Assembly: GCA_023091665.1 (NCBI GenBank)
Contig: JALJCQ010000029.1
Coordinates: 558,001-622,000 of the forward strand
Origin: Pythium myriotylum
Taxonomy: Eukaryota > Oomycota > Peronosporomycetes > Pythiales > Pythiaceae
Reading direction: 5' to 3'
DNA: 64,000 nt
Positions 32,277 through 44,514 of the stretch are shown in pieces. How positions within the stretch are numbered: position 1 is the first letter of the stretch; every line of letters begins with the position of its first letter. The notes under the pieces are model-generated. The model was given only the letters and a program-made list of their open reading frames with translations, made no database searches and was not told where the DNA came from. Position numbers and translations under genes: made by a program.

Positions 32277-35200
32277 TCAAGTCCCTCAAGCGACACAAGA
32301 AGCCCAAGTCATGCATGTGTTTGCATATGTTGGTAGTGAAGACATTAATACCAACAACAAGTTGCCAGTTGGCCAAGGTGAAAACGAAGCGCGTTCGTTC
32401 CTTGTTTGTGCTGGCGACCCAAGTCCTGGTCTGGAAAGACACTTCCAACTCCAGCCAGGCGAACGTCGTGGATGGTGGTCCATGCACCCTGAGCCAGTTG
32501 GCCAGGCCAGGATTGCCATCGTCAACGGTGCTGTGTGCGACCGTAGGGTCCGCATCTTGCTGGATTCCGGCTCATCGACCAGCATGGTCAGTCTGGACCT
32601 AGCTAGGAAGCTGGGACTTCAGCTCAAGTTCGGTGACCGGCTCAAGGTCAGCGGCATCGGCGGCGTCGTGACCTACGCCACAGCCAGAACCAGGGTTAAG
32701 GTGACGCTCGGCATGAGTGTCGCCTACTTTCTGGACCTCTGGGCTGGGAATATTGGCGAGGGCATCGACTGCTTGCTGGGACTCGACTTCATGGTCCGGG
32801 CAGGAGTCCGGCTCTGTGCCTACGAAGGGTCGGTCCGGCTGCCAGACGAAGAGTGCATCCCGCTGGCCGCAGCTGGTCAAAGACCGAAGCTGCCAGAACG
32901 AGCGTCAGTCAGCACCCTGGAAGACATTTACTTGTCGCCGGGTCGCAGCACGCTGGTGCCAGCTCGTCATCGAGCTGGAAAGCTTCAGGTCTGGGCGTGT
33001 CGGCAAGACAACTGGGTGACAACCGTCGTCGTCGGGCCAGACGGCCAGCTTCAGGCCGTCCGAGTGACGAATGTGTCGCCCCAGCCGATCATGATCCCAG
33101 CTCGGACGCCAGTCGCTCACCTAGTCGAGGAAGGCCACCTGCCGCTAGGCGAGAGGTGCGCCAGGCTCAACTCGACCAGGTATCTCGAGTGGCAGATGCT
33201 GGTCTACGAGGGTTCTCACTCCAGCCAGTTCATCCAGGCGCAGGACGAGCTCATCGATGCTTACAACGCCAGTCTGCCCCCAACTGTGGTCAAACCAGCC
33301 AACGACGCACCTAAGAAGATTCTACCAAGGGGCGAGGTGCTCGTGGAGCTGGAAGATGTGCCAGATCTTCGTGTAGGTGCGTCTTCCCAGTTGGACCAAG
33401 GTGCTGTGGCATTGTCCGAGCCAGGAGGGCGATCTGCTCAAGGTGTCAGCGCCGAGCGACCACGCAGCGAGCCTGAGCCAGTCCAAGCGCGCGATCCAGG
33501 TTGTGCTCAACATGTCCAGCCAGGAGAAGTCGCTTCGGAGCTGGAAACAGCCGTGCCACCACCACCACGACAAGATTCCGTGCTAGCAACACCAGCTGCA
33601 CGACTGCCCGAGCCAGGCACCAACCTACCCAGAGTGGCCGCTCCAAGCGTGCCTGTTGTACCGGCGAGCTCGTCATTGACGAGTGAGCTTACCGCCGAGG
33701 CGGGGTCTGCAGGCGCCGGAGTGGTTATGATGGCTCTTGACCAGGTGCCAGACTCAGGCGAACCTCACTTGCTGCAAGTTGAGCCAGAGCGGCAACACTC
33801 ACTGCCGGCTCGGCGACCCAGTCAGGGGGCGACCTCTACAGCAAGTGTTCCAAGTCCTCAAGCTCCTGCCCAACCGCAGCTCACCATCGGTATGAAGCTG
33901 GTTCAGCGCCGAGTGAGCCGGGAAAGCACGCCGATCCAGCGTCTCGCGTGCACGTTCAAGCTGGTTTCGTCTCAAGACAACCAGGGTGACGACGACGCGG
34001 TCTCGTTTTACCACGAAGGCACCGACTTTGTGCTGCTCGACGAGCTCCGGGACCAGCTCGCAATGCTCCCGGACCAGATCGACCTGGAAGCTCCAGTCGA
34101 CATGGCCAGCGCCGATGTTGGCGAAGAAGGCGTGACCAGCCCAGTCCAGGACCAGCTCATACGCGACGTGATCAACAAGCATGCGTCAGCGTTCCTGGGA
34201 TCTGGCAACGCGCTTCCGCCTCCAGCTAGGGGCGTCGTCTGCGACATCGAAGTCGAGCCAGGAACCAGGCCAGTCGCCGAGAAACCCAGGCGAATCAAGT
34301 CGCACCTGCTTCCCCAGGTCTACGAGCTGCTCAAGAAGCTCCTCGATGCTGGAATCATCGAGTATTCCGACTCGGAGTGGGCCAGCCCAATCGTCATCGT
34401 CATGAAAAAGAACGGCGTCGACATTCGGCTTTGCATCGACTACCGGCGCGTAAACCAGCTGATCAAGCTCATGAACTACCCGCTGCCACTGATCGACGAC
34501 CTTCTCGGTAACTTTGAGAAGGTCATGTGGTTTCTGAGTCTCGACATGGCCAGCGGCTTCTGGGCCGTGCTTATGACCCAGCGGGCCAAGCACATCAGCG
34601 CTTTCGTGTGCCCACTTGGCCACTTCCAGTGGATCCGGATGCCGTTCGGTCTGAAAAACGCTCCGTTGATCTACCAGAAGGTCATTGACAACGCCCTCTG
34701 GGGTTACGTCAGGCTCCCTCCGCACCTAGAAGCCGAGGTCGAGCCAGAAGTGATGCACGCTCTAGGTCTAGAGCCCGTCACGGAGCTGGAAGTTGCCAAG
34801 TCCGAGCTGGAAAATGGTGACAAGACTGTCTTTGACCTCAGTATCCCAGCTCCAGCTGCGCTTGGTCCGGTCCTGAAGCGGAGTTCCTACATTGATGACA
34901 TCGCCTATGGCACGGCGACGCTGGAAGAGTTGCTGGAAGTGCTGGACAAGCTGCTATTCCGGCTCCGGTACTGGCGGATTTCCGTAAGTCTGCCTAAGAG
35001 TGCGTTTGGGAAGCACTCGATCCAGTACCTGTCCCACCAGGTGAGCCAGGAAGGCATCGTCGCAACACCCAAGATTGCCAAGGAGCTGGAACAGTTGCCG
35101 TTCCCTTCAAGTCTCAAAGGTGTCCAGTCGTTCCTAGGAAGCTTGAACTATTACAGTAAGTTCATCGAAGACTACTCGGTCATCGCCAGCGTGCTCTACG

Positions 35201-38200
35201 AGCTCACAGACGAGCGAATCCGAGCTGGTGACCAGCTCGAGCCAGCTAAGCGCGCGTTCGAACTGTTGAAGATGAAGATCCAGGCTCCTCCGTTGCTCCG
35301 GCACCCAGATCGAGCCAGGCCGTATGTGATTATCCCTCACGCGAACCAGTGGGCGATCGGAGCGGTGCTGGGCCAGGAACATGACGGAGTCATCCACCCA
35401 GTCCGATTCACCGGCCGTACCCTGCATGACGCCGAGCTCCGGTATCATCTGGCCGAGAAGGAAATCCTAGCTCTGCTGCGAGTGCTGAGTGTGTTCTACA
35501 CCCTGGTTGCTGGCCAAGATCTAGTCGTCTATACCAGGTTCTCGACTTTGAAGTGGATCCTGACGTCCAAATCCGTGCAAGGAAGGACGCTCCAGTGGGC
35601 TGCGTTGCTCTCACCTTGGACCATGGAGGTCAGGCGAGTCGAGCGTAATGAAGATGGTCTGGTATCGCTAGTCGCAGCTAGCATTACACCCCGGGAGAAG
35701 TTGGACCAGGTGGCCGCCGAGCTGGTACCCAGGAAGGCGATGCTAGTAAAGCCACCGCTGGTCAGTCTGGAAATGCTGGATAGCGAGTACTCTGGGCTGG
35801 TTCTCAGTTTTGGCGGTGCGGCTAAGCTCCAACGCTGGAAGTGCCAGTTTTGTGTTGTGGCAGTTGCCAGGCTGGATCCCAGTGTTTGCTAGGTCGATAT
35901 ACCTGGAAAATGTGACTGTGAACCAGGCCGAGTACCACGGCCTGCTACGAGGACTGGAATGCGTGCTGGAACTGAAGACAGAGCTAGTCAAGCGGCTTGT
36001 TGTGGTTGGAGATTCACGAATTGTGATCCAGCAATGCCAAGGAGCTATTGGCTGCAACCAGCCCCATCTAGCACTACTCCTAGCAGAGTTCGATCGACTC
36101 CGAGCTGGGTTTGATGCGATCGACCTGGTTTACGTGAAGCGAGAGTTCAACGGTGCTGCAGACTACCTAGCTGGGCTAGCACTTCGGGCGCAGAAGACTC
36201 AGGACATCCAGGACGAGGCGACGTTCGGTGAGCTGGTCCAGCTCAACAAGCTGCCAGACCAACTGACGCGAAGGCAAGGTGCTCAAGGTGCTCAAGATCG
36301 CGGTGAGACGGCTCAAGACCCAGGATCAAGTGTTGAAGATGCTGAAGGACCAGGACCAGCGACTGAGGGCGCCACCCAGCGCTCAGAACGTCACCGAAGT
36401 GAGCGCGACGCTGGTTCCGGCGTCCCCGAGTCGGGTATCCACAGCGATGACGATGCGACCAGCCCCACTGGACCGCTAACGAACCAGGAAGAAGGAAAGT
36501 CACGCTCTCTCGGCTCTGCGGTCGTTTTCGCTGCTCGGACGCGCAGCGCAAGCCGCGCCGCCGCTCAAGCGCCGTCCGCGACTGCCGTTCCGGTGCCACC
36601 GCGTCGAAGGAGCTCGAGGATCGCCGCGCAAGCTCCCACATCGGTTGAGCTCAGTCAATCGTCGACCCCAAGTCTCCAGCGACGCGTGACTGCCGAAGAT
36701 TCGGTGCCGAGCCAAATCCCAGTAGGTGTGAATCTTCGCGACGCAGCCGCTCTTCCCGAACCAGATTTTGTCGCACCGCCTGTCCCATCTGGACCCGTCT
36801 TTACACCGGACGCCACCCATCGTCCAGTCTCTGAACGTGAATCCAGCGTGGATCCAGCTCCACACCCATCGTCAGTCGCCATAGACGTTGGAACGGCCAG
36901 CCAGTCGAGGTCGCAACCTCCTGGTTATGTACAAGTCGACGAAGAGCCCCCGTTCTATGTGCGACAAGGCGCTGAGAATCTTGTGAGAATCTTGAAGGCG
37001 TGTCAAGTCCACGCGGTCGTTTTCCAACTCGAAGGGAACGCGACCCAACTGGAAGTGGTGTCGGAGAGACTGGAAATGCAGTCGAAGAGCGATGGCGGCG
37101 GATCCGTGCCCACCAGGACGCTGACGAGTACACCAGGAAGATGAAGCTGTTCCTAGCTGGAGATACTCGATTCCTAGATCGTGACGACGTTTTCCAGCTC
37201 GCTAAAGTCGCTGACCAGTTCGTACTTGACGAACATGACGTGCTCCGGTATGTGAGTCTCCGGCCTAGGGCCAGAGAGAGGCCAGCCCAGCTAGTCGTCC
37301 CAGCTGGCATGAGGAAAGACGTGCTGCATCACTGCCACGTCGAGTACCAAGGCGGCCATCAGGGTATTACACGCACGTATGAGCGAGTCCGTTCAGAGTA
37401 TTACTGGACTGGGATGTACCAGGACGTCGTTCGATTTTGCTCCAGCTGCGTCGACTGCAGTACTGGCAAAGGTCTCCCAGCTAACCCTGGTCCGTCTCCT
37501 GGTAATATCTAGCCAGAATATCCGTTCCATGTTGTCTCGATGGACTTCGTGCTCCCACTGCCTCTGTCTGAGCAGGGAAGCACGGCGTTGCTACTGTTCC
37601 AGTGCATGTTCACTGGCTTCGTGATGTGTAAGGCGATGTCAGACACCAGCGCCCCAGCAGTCGCCTAGGCATACGACGAAGTGGTGTTCCAGCGTTTTGG
37701 AGCCAGCTCTACCATCCGCCATGACCAGGACCCAGTCTTCATGAGCGAAGTGTTTGGTCAGTTCCGAGCTATGCTAGGTAGCCAGCAACGTGCGACGCTG
37801 GCTTACCGGCCCCAAGCCAACGGCCAGCAGGAGCGCTCAGTCCAGACTATTTCCAGAAGCATCAAGGCTTACGTAGCCAGGCCGGGCCAGGACGACTGGG
37901 AAGACGTCGTCTATCGACTTATGTTCGCTATCAACACCTCCGTCGATGCCACTAGGAAGGATACTCCTTTCTTCCTAGCTCACGGTTGGGATGCCAAGTC
38001 GACGATAGCCGCCATGATCGCCCAGGCACCCAGGAAGCGGCGTGGAAACAAGATGGCTGCGTATTTCTGGCGGATCAAGATCCAGCGCGAGTACCAGTAT
38101 GCGCTAGCTTGGGCAAGGGATCTCCAGGCCGAGGCCAAGCAGTCCAGAGCCGAGCGTCAGACTGCTAGCTGGAACAGGCTTCCGGACTCTGTTAAGACCG

Positions 38201-38739
38201 GTTTCGAAGTTGGAGACGCGGTCTGGCTATATCTAGCTCGAGTGAAGCCAGGTCTAGCCAAGAAACTTGCTCACCACTGGCACGGACCGTTCCGGATCAT
38301 CGAAAAGGCCAACGATCACCGTGTCCGGCTCAAGACTGAAGGGACTGCGTATCGTGTGAACCCCTGGGTTCACGTGAGTCGTCTGAAGCCACGTGTACTA
38401 TTCGAGGATCGTCCAGCTGATGTTCTCGACCCAGTGCCAGAAGACTTAGACTGGGACGCTGCTCTGCTACCAGAAGATAGCTGGGAGCCAGACGAAGCCA
38501 GCGGTGAGTATGAAATGGAGTCAATCCTGGATGTTAGATGGGAGTCCCAGCGAACTAGAGCCGGCAACAAACTGAAACGCCAGTATTTGGTCAAGTTTGT
38601 CGGGTACGACGAGCCAGAGTGGATTCCAGTCGAGAAGATCAAGGCTGGCAAGTTGCTGTACGAGTTCGACAACAGCCGCCGCGCCGAGAGTCGCTTCGCT
38701 GCTATGCAGTCGGGCGACGGCGAGCCTGAGGACCGCTAG
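32227..38739 (+). pseudogene. gypsy pol: protease, RT, two RNase H domains, integrase, chromodomain (interrupted)
   Basis: Protease LLDSGSSTSMV near 32560. RT core with CIDYRRVN near 34433, FGLKNAP near 34645 and SYIDDI (catalytic YxDD) near 34886. RT-linked RNase H about 35280-35690. A second, cellular or archaeal-type RNase H about 35800-36190 (NQAEYHG, VVVGDSRIV, NGAADYLAG), entered by a frame change near 35830 and with Gly where the first catalytic Asp is expected. The frame shifts back near 37090. Integrase zinc finger HHCH..CVDC about 37320-37460, then MDFV, HDQDP and QQERS as the D, D, E triad. TAG stops at 37510 and 37666 replace expected Gln codons. A chromodomain follows at about 38510-38670, and the frame ends at 38739. 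Confidence 0.9.
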
Positions 38740-39136
38740 GGCAACCTAGCGTGGATTGGGAGCTAGCATCCCCAGCGCTCAGCGTTGAAAGCTAGCGTCT
38801 TGGGTGCCAGTGCCCTTGCGCTCCGCGCAGAATACTGGCGACCTGGGAATGAAGCTTGCTGCACTCCCAACCTGCATATGCATATGTGACGGTGACTAGC
38901 ACCAGCGAGCCAGTCTTCACGACTGGGTGCAAGTCGGCTGGGTCAGAGGGCGCGTCTTTCCCAGCTAGCTCCAGTTGGAATCGTGAATTTCCAGTTCGAA
39001 GTCCAACTCGGCGAGATAGTCTGGATGTGAAATCCATCGACCCTCTGGTCCCAAACACGACCATGAAAAATTGCATGTATTGATCGAATTAGCGAATGCT
39101 ACCTACGGATATGCAAGACCTGAAGACAATCCCAAC

Positions 39137-42121
39137 TCAACTGCGAGCCGGTTTCACTAGTTTCGACCTCTGAGACGCGACTTCTGGGGCATTAGACGCA
39201 AGTCCGATGGTGGACACTCCATGAATCTGCGAGAAGCGAACCAGATCCCGCTCGGCGAGATTATCTGGGAGACGCCAGCAAATTGGGTGTCCTTCGCGAT
39301 CCACGTTGTTCTCCAGTAAGTCTATCTGTTCCGGGAACAGTGCTTCGACAAAGCGACTTGGAGCCGTCGACCAACGAGCCCGCACTGGCTCCAACTCATC
39401 TAGCGCGCCAAGCTGCTCGAACATCTCGTCTGCACGCCCAGTCGTTGACAGATTCTGGTTCTGCGTGACCGAGAGCTCCCAAAGGATCCAGCAGCAAGTG
39501 CTAGACGCGTACCAAACGGCTGGCTCTGAATAGACGAGCTGGCTCAAGCCGAGCGGACGCCGGTCTTCCAAGGCCTTCCACGCAGCTCGGAATCGGGAGA
39601 TGTACTGGGCACGACGTCTGTGGATCTCGTACCAGGGGCGGAGCTCTGGTGACGCGCGTCCTGGCTCTTTTGACAGCGCGAGCCAGTGACCCAGCAGCCA
39701 GAAAGCCTCCCGGTACTGGAATTGAAACACTAAATACTCAGTCAGCCACCGGACCTGGTTTTCCGACAACTCTCGTGGATCGAACAAGTAAAACTCGACA
39801 ACCCGGTCTCGCCACATCTTGTTCCAAGGTTTGAGAGCCATGACCCCGGCATACGCGTCAGCGCCATACTGGATTAGTCGTTGCATGACCGAAACCATCG
39901 CGTTCTTCGACGGCGCATAGTTGGGATAGAAGGCCGTCACGACCTGGTTCATCATTTGAATTGGCAGGCCGTAGATCCGAGAGAACTGGCGCTCGGTCAT
40001 CGTGAAGTATCGAACGGTCGAGCTACGACCAGAAACTGAACCCAGCTTCTGCGGATGTCGAATCTCTTGGAAGGCGACCAGAGTTGCTGGTTCGCTCCCC
40101 GGTCGAGTTGGAAGAGACGTCCAGTCTTCGTACACGCCCTCTCGCATTCTTGGAAGTTTGATGTACCAGTCATCGGCCCCTGGTGGTAGGGGCTGCGCAA
40201 AGATAAAGTCGGAATCTGTTCTCGGAGCTCTCTCTGCGTCATCACCTGATCTGTCGTTCCCAGCTCCAGCTTGACTCGCGGGGCCTAGTCCATCATTCCC
40301 AGCTCCAGCTTGACTCGAGGGACCTAGCCCGTCATTTCCAACTCCAGTTTGACTTGAGGGAAGCGGCGCCTGGCTCGTAGCCTTGTTTTCGGGATCGCTG
40401 TCGCCGGCATCGAGCTGGACAAGCTGAGCGCGGTTCAGAGCGCGGCTGTGCTTCTTGGCCTGGCGCGGCGGAGTCGAGCCCAACGCCTGGCTCGCTGTGT
40501 CTGGTGGTAGCGGCGGTGACGGTTCAGTGCGAGGCCGTTTTGACTGTGGTGCCGAACTTTTTGGTGATGATACCAGCTCGAGCGCTTGACGCTTGTGCGA
40601 CCCAGCACTCGACGGCCGTTCTGGCTCTGAATCCTCAATTTCCAGCTCGGGGACTTCGCCGTCCAGGTCTGACGCCGATTCGCCTAGCTCGGGGATACCG
40701 TCGTAGTCTCCACAACCCTCACGGGATTCTCCGGATCCAGCTCCTGCCAGTTTTCGAAATGTGTGTAGCTGCTTGGACGGTGTCGGTGATGCCCAGACTC
40801 TGTTGTCTTGATCATTCTGCATGAGGGCGACACTGAGACCAAGAGGCGCCTCCGCGGGCGAGTCCGTGGCGGCCGCACGAAGCAGCGAATACCAGTGGTT
40901 CTCGTTGCCGCTGACCCGAGCATGCTTCCACGTGAACTGATATATGCGGTCCAGGAGCTCGTCGTCGAAACGTGGCGGAAGATCTTTTTCCAAGTCGGCT
41001 TTATTCTGGAACGCCACGTTGGCGGCATATAGAGTCCGCATTCGCGCTTGTGCCTTCGCAAGCTTCTCTTCCAGCTCCTTGGCGCGACCACTGACTTGGT
41101 TGAGCTCAGTTTCCAGATCGTTCACCTTGCGAATAAGCTGAGCTGCGTGTCCGGAGCTGGAACTCGCCTCCACCTTGGATTAAACCAGCGCCTCGCTGAG
41201 TTCAGACTTGCTCTCTCGCTCGCTTTCTAGCTCTTCGGTTCGCGTCTGTAGCTGGGAACGCAGCTCGACCACCAGCTTCGCCATTGCATGGGTTTGACCA
41301 AGAGCCAGTAGTGCAAGATCCTTCGTGTGACTTGGGGAGCTTGGTTCAGAGGCCGTCCGCAAAGCCGCGAGGCTCATCAATACTGGAACCAACCCAACCA
41401 AGCGCCGGTTCATCTTGATTGTCGTCTGGAGACGTGGCAAGAAACGATCGAGTCCAAACATCTCGTCGATCTGGCGTGCCAGCACGGACGCGAAAAGTGG
41501 TGATCGCAGCTCTCCTCCTTCCGCAAGTTCCCGGCTCAGGCTAGCCAAACTCTTCAACCGCGCAGCTGGAACGTCCTTCGGGACCAGGAACTGGCGCTGG
41601 AAGTCGCCGAGGTCTTCGGTCCACATGAATTCCGGCTCGGGAAAAACGCAGAGCTGAAGGAGCGCGCGAACTTCATCGTCCCTCGCCAGCTGCATGTCCC
41701 AATCCCAACGCTGGAATAAGGCTCGGAGTTGGCGCTGAGTGTCGTGGAGGCCTTGAACCCAGGTGTCGTTCTCGTCGTCGGCTTCGTGGTTCCCACGTTC
41801 GACGATCTGCTCTAGCTTCTTGCGAAGCTCCTCTGCAATGACGCCAGCCTCTTCGCGCAGTGCCGATCGACGAGTTGCTGGATCCGGTACCGTCTCGCTG
41901 GACGACGACGAACCCAGTTCTGGCGCTGGAGCCGATTCGTCGGAGACGCCAAGACCAGTCGCGGCTCCAGGTTCTGGCCGCGCAGGCGGAAGAGATGGCG
42001 ACGTCGCTGCGCCAGTATCGTTGGAAGCTGGCCGCAACTGACCGGACTCGGACAACTCCGCCTGATGCGCGCTCGTGGCCAGCTCCAGATCTCCCGCGCC
42101 GCCGCCGTGCGCGCTCTCCAT
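39137..42121 (-). CDS. Long antisense ORF of the gypsy element, unknown function
   Basis: About 994 codons on the strand opposite gag-pol, filling the space between the chromodomain and the 3' LTR. The first ATG (42121) is 87 bp from the LTR, so an antisense promoter in the LTR could drive it. One TAA at 41180 splits it into 316 and ~678 codons in the same frame. The protein is acidic and Ser/Pro-rich at its start, with a coiled coil near 41000-41150 (NDLETELNQVSGRAKELEEK), a basic SKRPR patch, three ~13-residue tandem repeats (..SSQAGAGNDGLGP..) and a globular C-terminal half rich in Trp and Tyr (LTEYLVFQFQYREAFWLLGH). No known catalytic motif. Such ORFs may be accessory genes of large gypsy elements. 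Confidence 0.7.
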
Positions 42122-42195
42122 GCTGGTAGTCGACTCGACAGTTGGCAAGTGCTCAGCACCTTGACGCTTCTCTCTCGATCCACGTCTCGGGTTGA

Positions 42196-42207
42196 GCAGA
42201 GGGCGGT
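42196..42207 (+). other. Polypurine tract
   Basis: Purine-rich gagcagagggcgg directly before the 3' LTR, where plus-strand DNA priming is expected. Short and interrupted by C. Confidence 0.5.
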
Positions 42208-43338
42208 TGAGACGAAGTGCCCGCGTCTCTCGCTGCCTGGTCCCAGGTTGTGGGAGCTGGCACAGAGCTGGAATCGTAGCTAGGAAATTAAATTACAAGA
42301 GTTAGTAGGTGGCAGTAGCCTGGTACACTGTACCAGCTACTCACCCACCTTTCCAGTCTGGCACAGTGTGCCAAGAGCTGGGTTCATCCACTGGACCTTC
42401 CCAGTGGGTGATTTTCTGTCTGGTTTGAGCTGGCTTTCTCCGGATGTTGACCAGATTCATCCATTCCGGAAACTGGTTTTTACCGGTTTTCCCAGTTCGG
42501 ATTGTGCCATTTCCAGTTAGACCACACAGAGTAGGGTTATTATCAGATCTGGTAGTTAAGTAGGTAGGGTTCAGGGAGCCAGTTCCTGGCTCCCCTTAGG
42601 GTTTTACCCTGTATTCAAAAGACTTCGCTTTTTGCTCTCGACTCCCCAAGTCTCCTCCGTCGAACCGCGGGAGGACCCAGCGTCTACACCACAAGGTAAG
42701 CCTGCGTGTGTTGGATTTGCCCTAGTGGACTGTGTGCGCGTGTGTCTGGCTGCTGGTGCGTGGGTATTGGTGTGTTTGCGAGTGAGGAGAGGAGCCAACC
42801 CCCTTTCCAGCCCTTGAGGCACCTGCAAAGGGTACTAGTTTGTACTAGAGACCTGGAGCACTCCATATTCTTGCGTATTCTTGTGTTGCGATAGCTGGGA
42901 ACTGGTCGTAGTTCCCCAGTTAAAGTAATACACTTCATTTGGTTGAGAGAGAGTTTCCCAGATCCCAGAGGGGATTTCCAGTGTCCTGGCGGATCGAGGT
43001 TGTCCTCCGTCCCAGGCGAGACCCAGCGGATCGAAGTTAGTCTTCCGTCCTGGGTCTAAGTGTGTCGTTTGTATTTGTGTATTAAAAGACTGGTCCTGAT
43101 CGTTACCTAGAGCTGGTTGAGCCATCTTGGGTTGGTGGAATACTCCAAGTGGACGTATTTCCCCATACTTCAAAGCTCAAAAGAACCGGTCAAGGGATAC
43201 ATAACGTGAGGTACGAAGCCAGAACTTGGGTTTTCACAACGGGCCCAAGTTCGCCTGCGTGTATTCACCATATACACGCTAGGTCTATACCCTTTCCCAG
43301 CTCCAAGAGCTAGCGAAAAGGCAGCGCACTTCATCACA
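42208..43338 (+). repeat. 3' LTR of the gypsy element
   Basis: 1131 bp, nearly identical to 28087-29217. The flanking GATG repeat and the rejoined Crypton frame fix its right edge. Confidence 0.95.
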
Positions 43339-44376
43339 GATGGGCAGGCTGTGGAGCCTGACGAGCAATACGTTGCCGCACCTTTCCACACCGAGTGAGA
43401 TCCGATATCGGCAGGGGCCAAACCCCGACGGCGGAGCTCTTCATCCATCACTGGGCTTGCCAAAACGCGACTCAAACTCTTTCTAAAACGCTCGTATTGA
43501 TTGGATCCAGGGAATAATTTTCCCTCGACCTCATCCAACCCGTACGTTACCCAGTAGATTCCTGCCCGAACGATAAAATGGTTAGTCACGGGAGACATAT
43601 CAGCACGTCAAAACGACCGGCCAAGAGCTAGTATTGGGCAGAGTTCAGGAATCATTGGATTTACGCATACGTGCCTGGGATCGCGAGGTCTTGATCCACC
43701 CTGGTCGTTTTTCATGTGGGCAAAATATATGCGCAGCGAGTCCTCACCCCATTCCAAGTGGCTGTAGCAGACGGAGACGGTGTTTGCAGCACGTGACATC
43801 AAATTCCACGACAATATCATGAATGTTCTTCCAAATACCAATTCGCGAGATGCTGACCGCAGCATCTCGAAAGCGAGTCGCCGATACAAACTAAACGGTA
43901 GCGGGTCCTTTCCTTCCTTAGTTGGACCCTTTCCTGACCCAATCTGCCTTGCTATGCGCTTCTTGAGCCCATTAAAACGGTTCGTGAGTTCTTCCTTCAA
44001 TGCCGCTGGCATCACAGCCGAGTTATCGCGAAATAGCGCTACAAACGCAGAGCGATGTCCACTATACGTGACGAATTTGAAATAACTTCCGTCTTCATTT
44101 TTCATCGAGAGGATCCAAGTCATAAAGTCCTGAGATGTGATCTGGTCAAAACAAATCGGAGGTGCAACTCGTGCCACGAGAGCACTTTGAATCGATTCTG
44201 CCGTCGGATCCCCATTGGCATCTCGCGTGAGCAACCCACGGAATGATTCTTGCACTTGGCTTGTAGAGTAAGAGCCATCGCAGAAATCTCACGGAAGAAC
44301 TGCGGTATGCGTCACGAGACCGAGCAGCAAGGCGCTCAGCACCGATCGCATCGGCCTCAGTCTCGAGCAGTGACAA
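43339..44376 (-). pseudogene. Crypton tyrosine recombinase, N-terminal half and catalytic core
   Basis: Reading from 44376: a core-binding-like segment (RDAYRSSSVRFLRWLLLY), a frame change near 44262, then a ~215-codon frame to 43608 with the first catalytic Arg region (SRAANTVSVCYSHLEW) and HMKNDQ. Another break at 43599-43608 follows (stop; intron or frameshift). The last segment has KLFPGSNQYERF and HSVWKGAATYCSSGSTACPS, where the second catalytic Arg of the HxxR motif is Trp. At 43339 the frame continues into 28086. Confidence 0.85.
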
Positions 44377-44514
44377 TTCCTACGCGCATTTTTGAAGGGG
44401 CGCGGAAATATCTTGTTTTTGTATACCAAACATTTTGCGATAGTCAGAAAACGCTGGACTGCTGTCCAGTACAACGCAATTAAAATGCGGCCCAGATCCA
44501 GTATTTTACTGACA

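Larger units (their letters stand above)
28087..43338 (+). mobile_element. Full-length Ty3/gypsy LTR retrotransposon with chromodomain, extra RNase H and antisense ORF
   Basis: 15,252 bp. LTRs at 28087-29217 and 42208-43338 begin TG and end CA; I see three substitutions between them over 1131 bp. Target duplication GATG at 28083-28086 and 43339-43342. Order: LTR, primer-binding site, gag, -1 frameshift signal, protease, RT, RNase H, second RNase H, integrase, chromodomain, antisense ORF, polypurine tract, LTR. Pol carries two stops and two frame changes, so this copy cannot make its own integrase. The near-identical LTRs mean it inserted recently. Confidence 0.95.
26924..44514 (-). mobile_element. 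Crypton tyrosine-recombinase element split by a gypsy element
   Basis: Middle layer of the nest, about 2.3 kb once the gypsy element is removed (26924-28086 plus 43339-44514). It is flanked by ATT on both sides (26921-26923, 44515-44517), in the middle of a transposase gene, which fixes its ends. Both termini carry GTCCAG/CTGGAC motifs. The recombinase frame rejoins across the gypsy insertion with one copy of the GATG target repeat. Cryptons move by a tyrosine recombinase without DDE chemistry or terminal inverted repeats. Confidence 0.85.

Noticed and set aside
37510..37668. TAG read as Gln (code reassignment or readthrough) in gypsy pol
   Set aside because: Oomycetes use the standard code and the gag TAG is used as a stop in the same element; two C-to-T changes are simpler.
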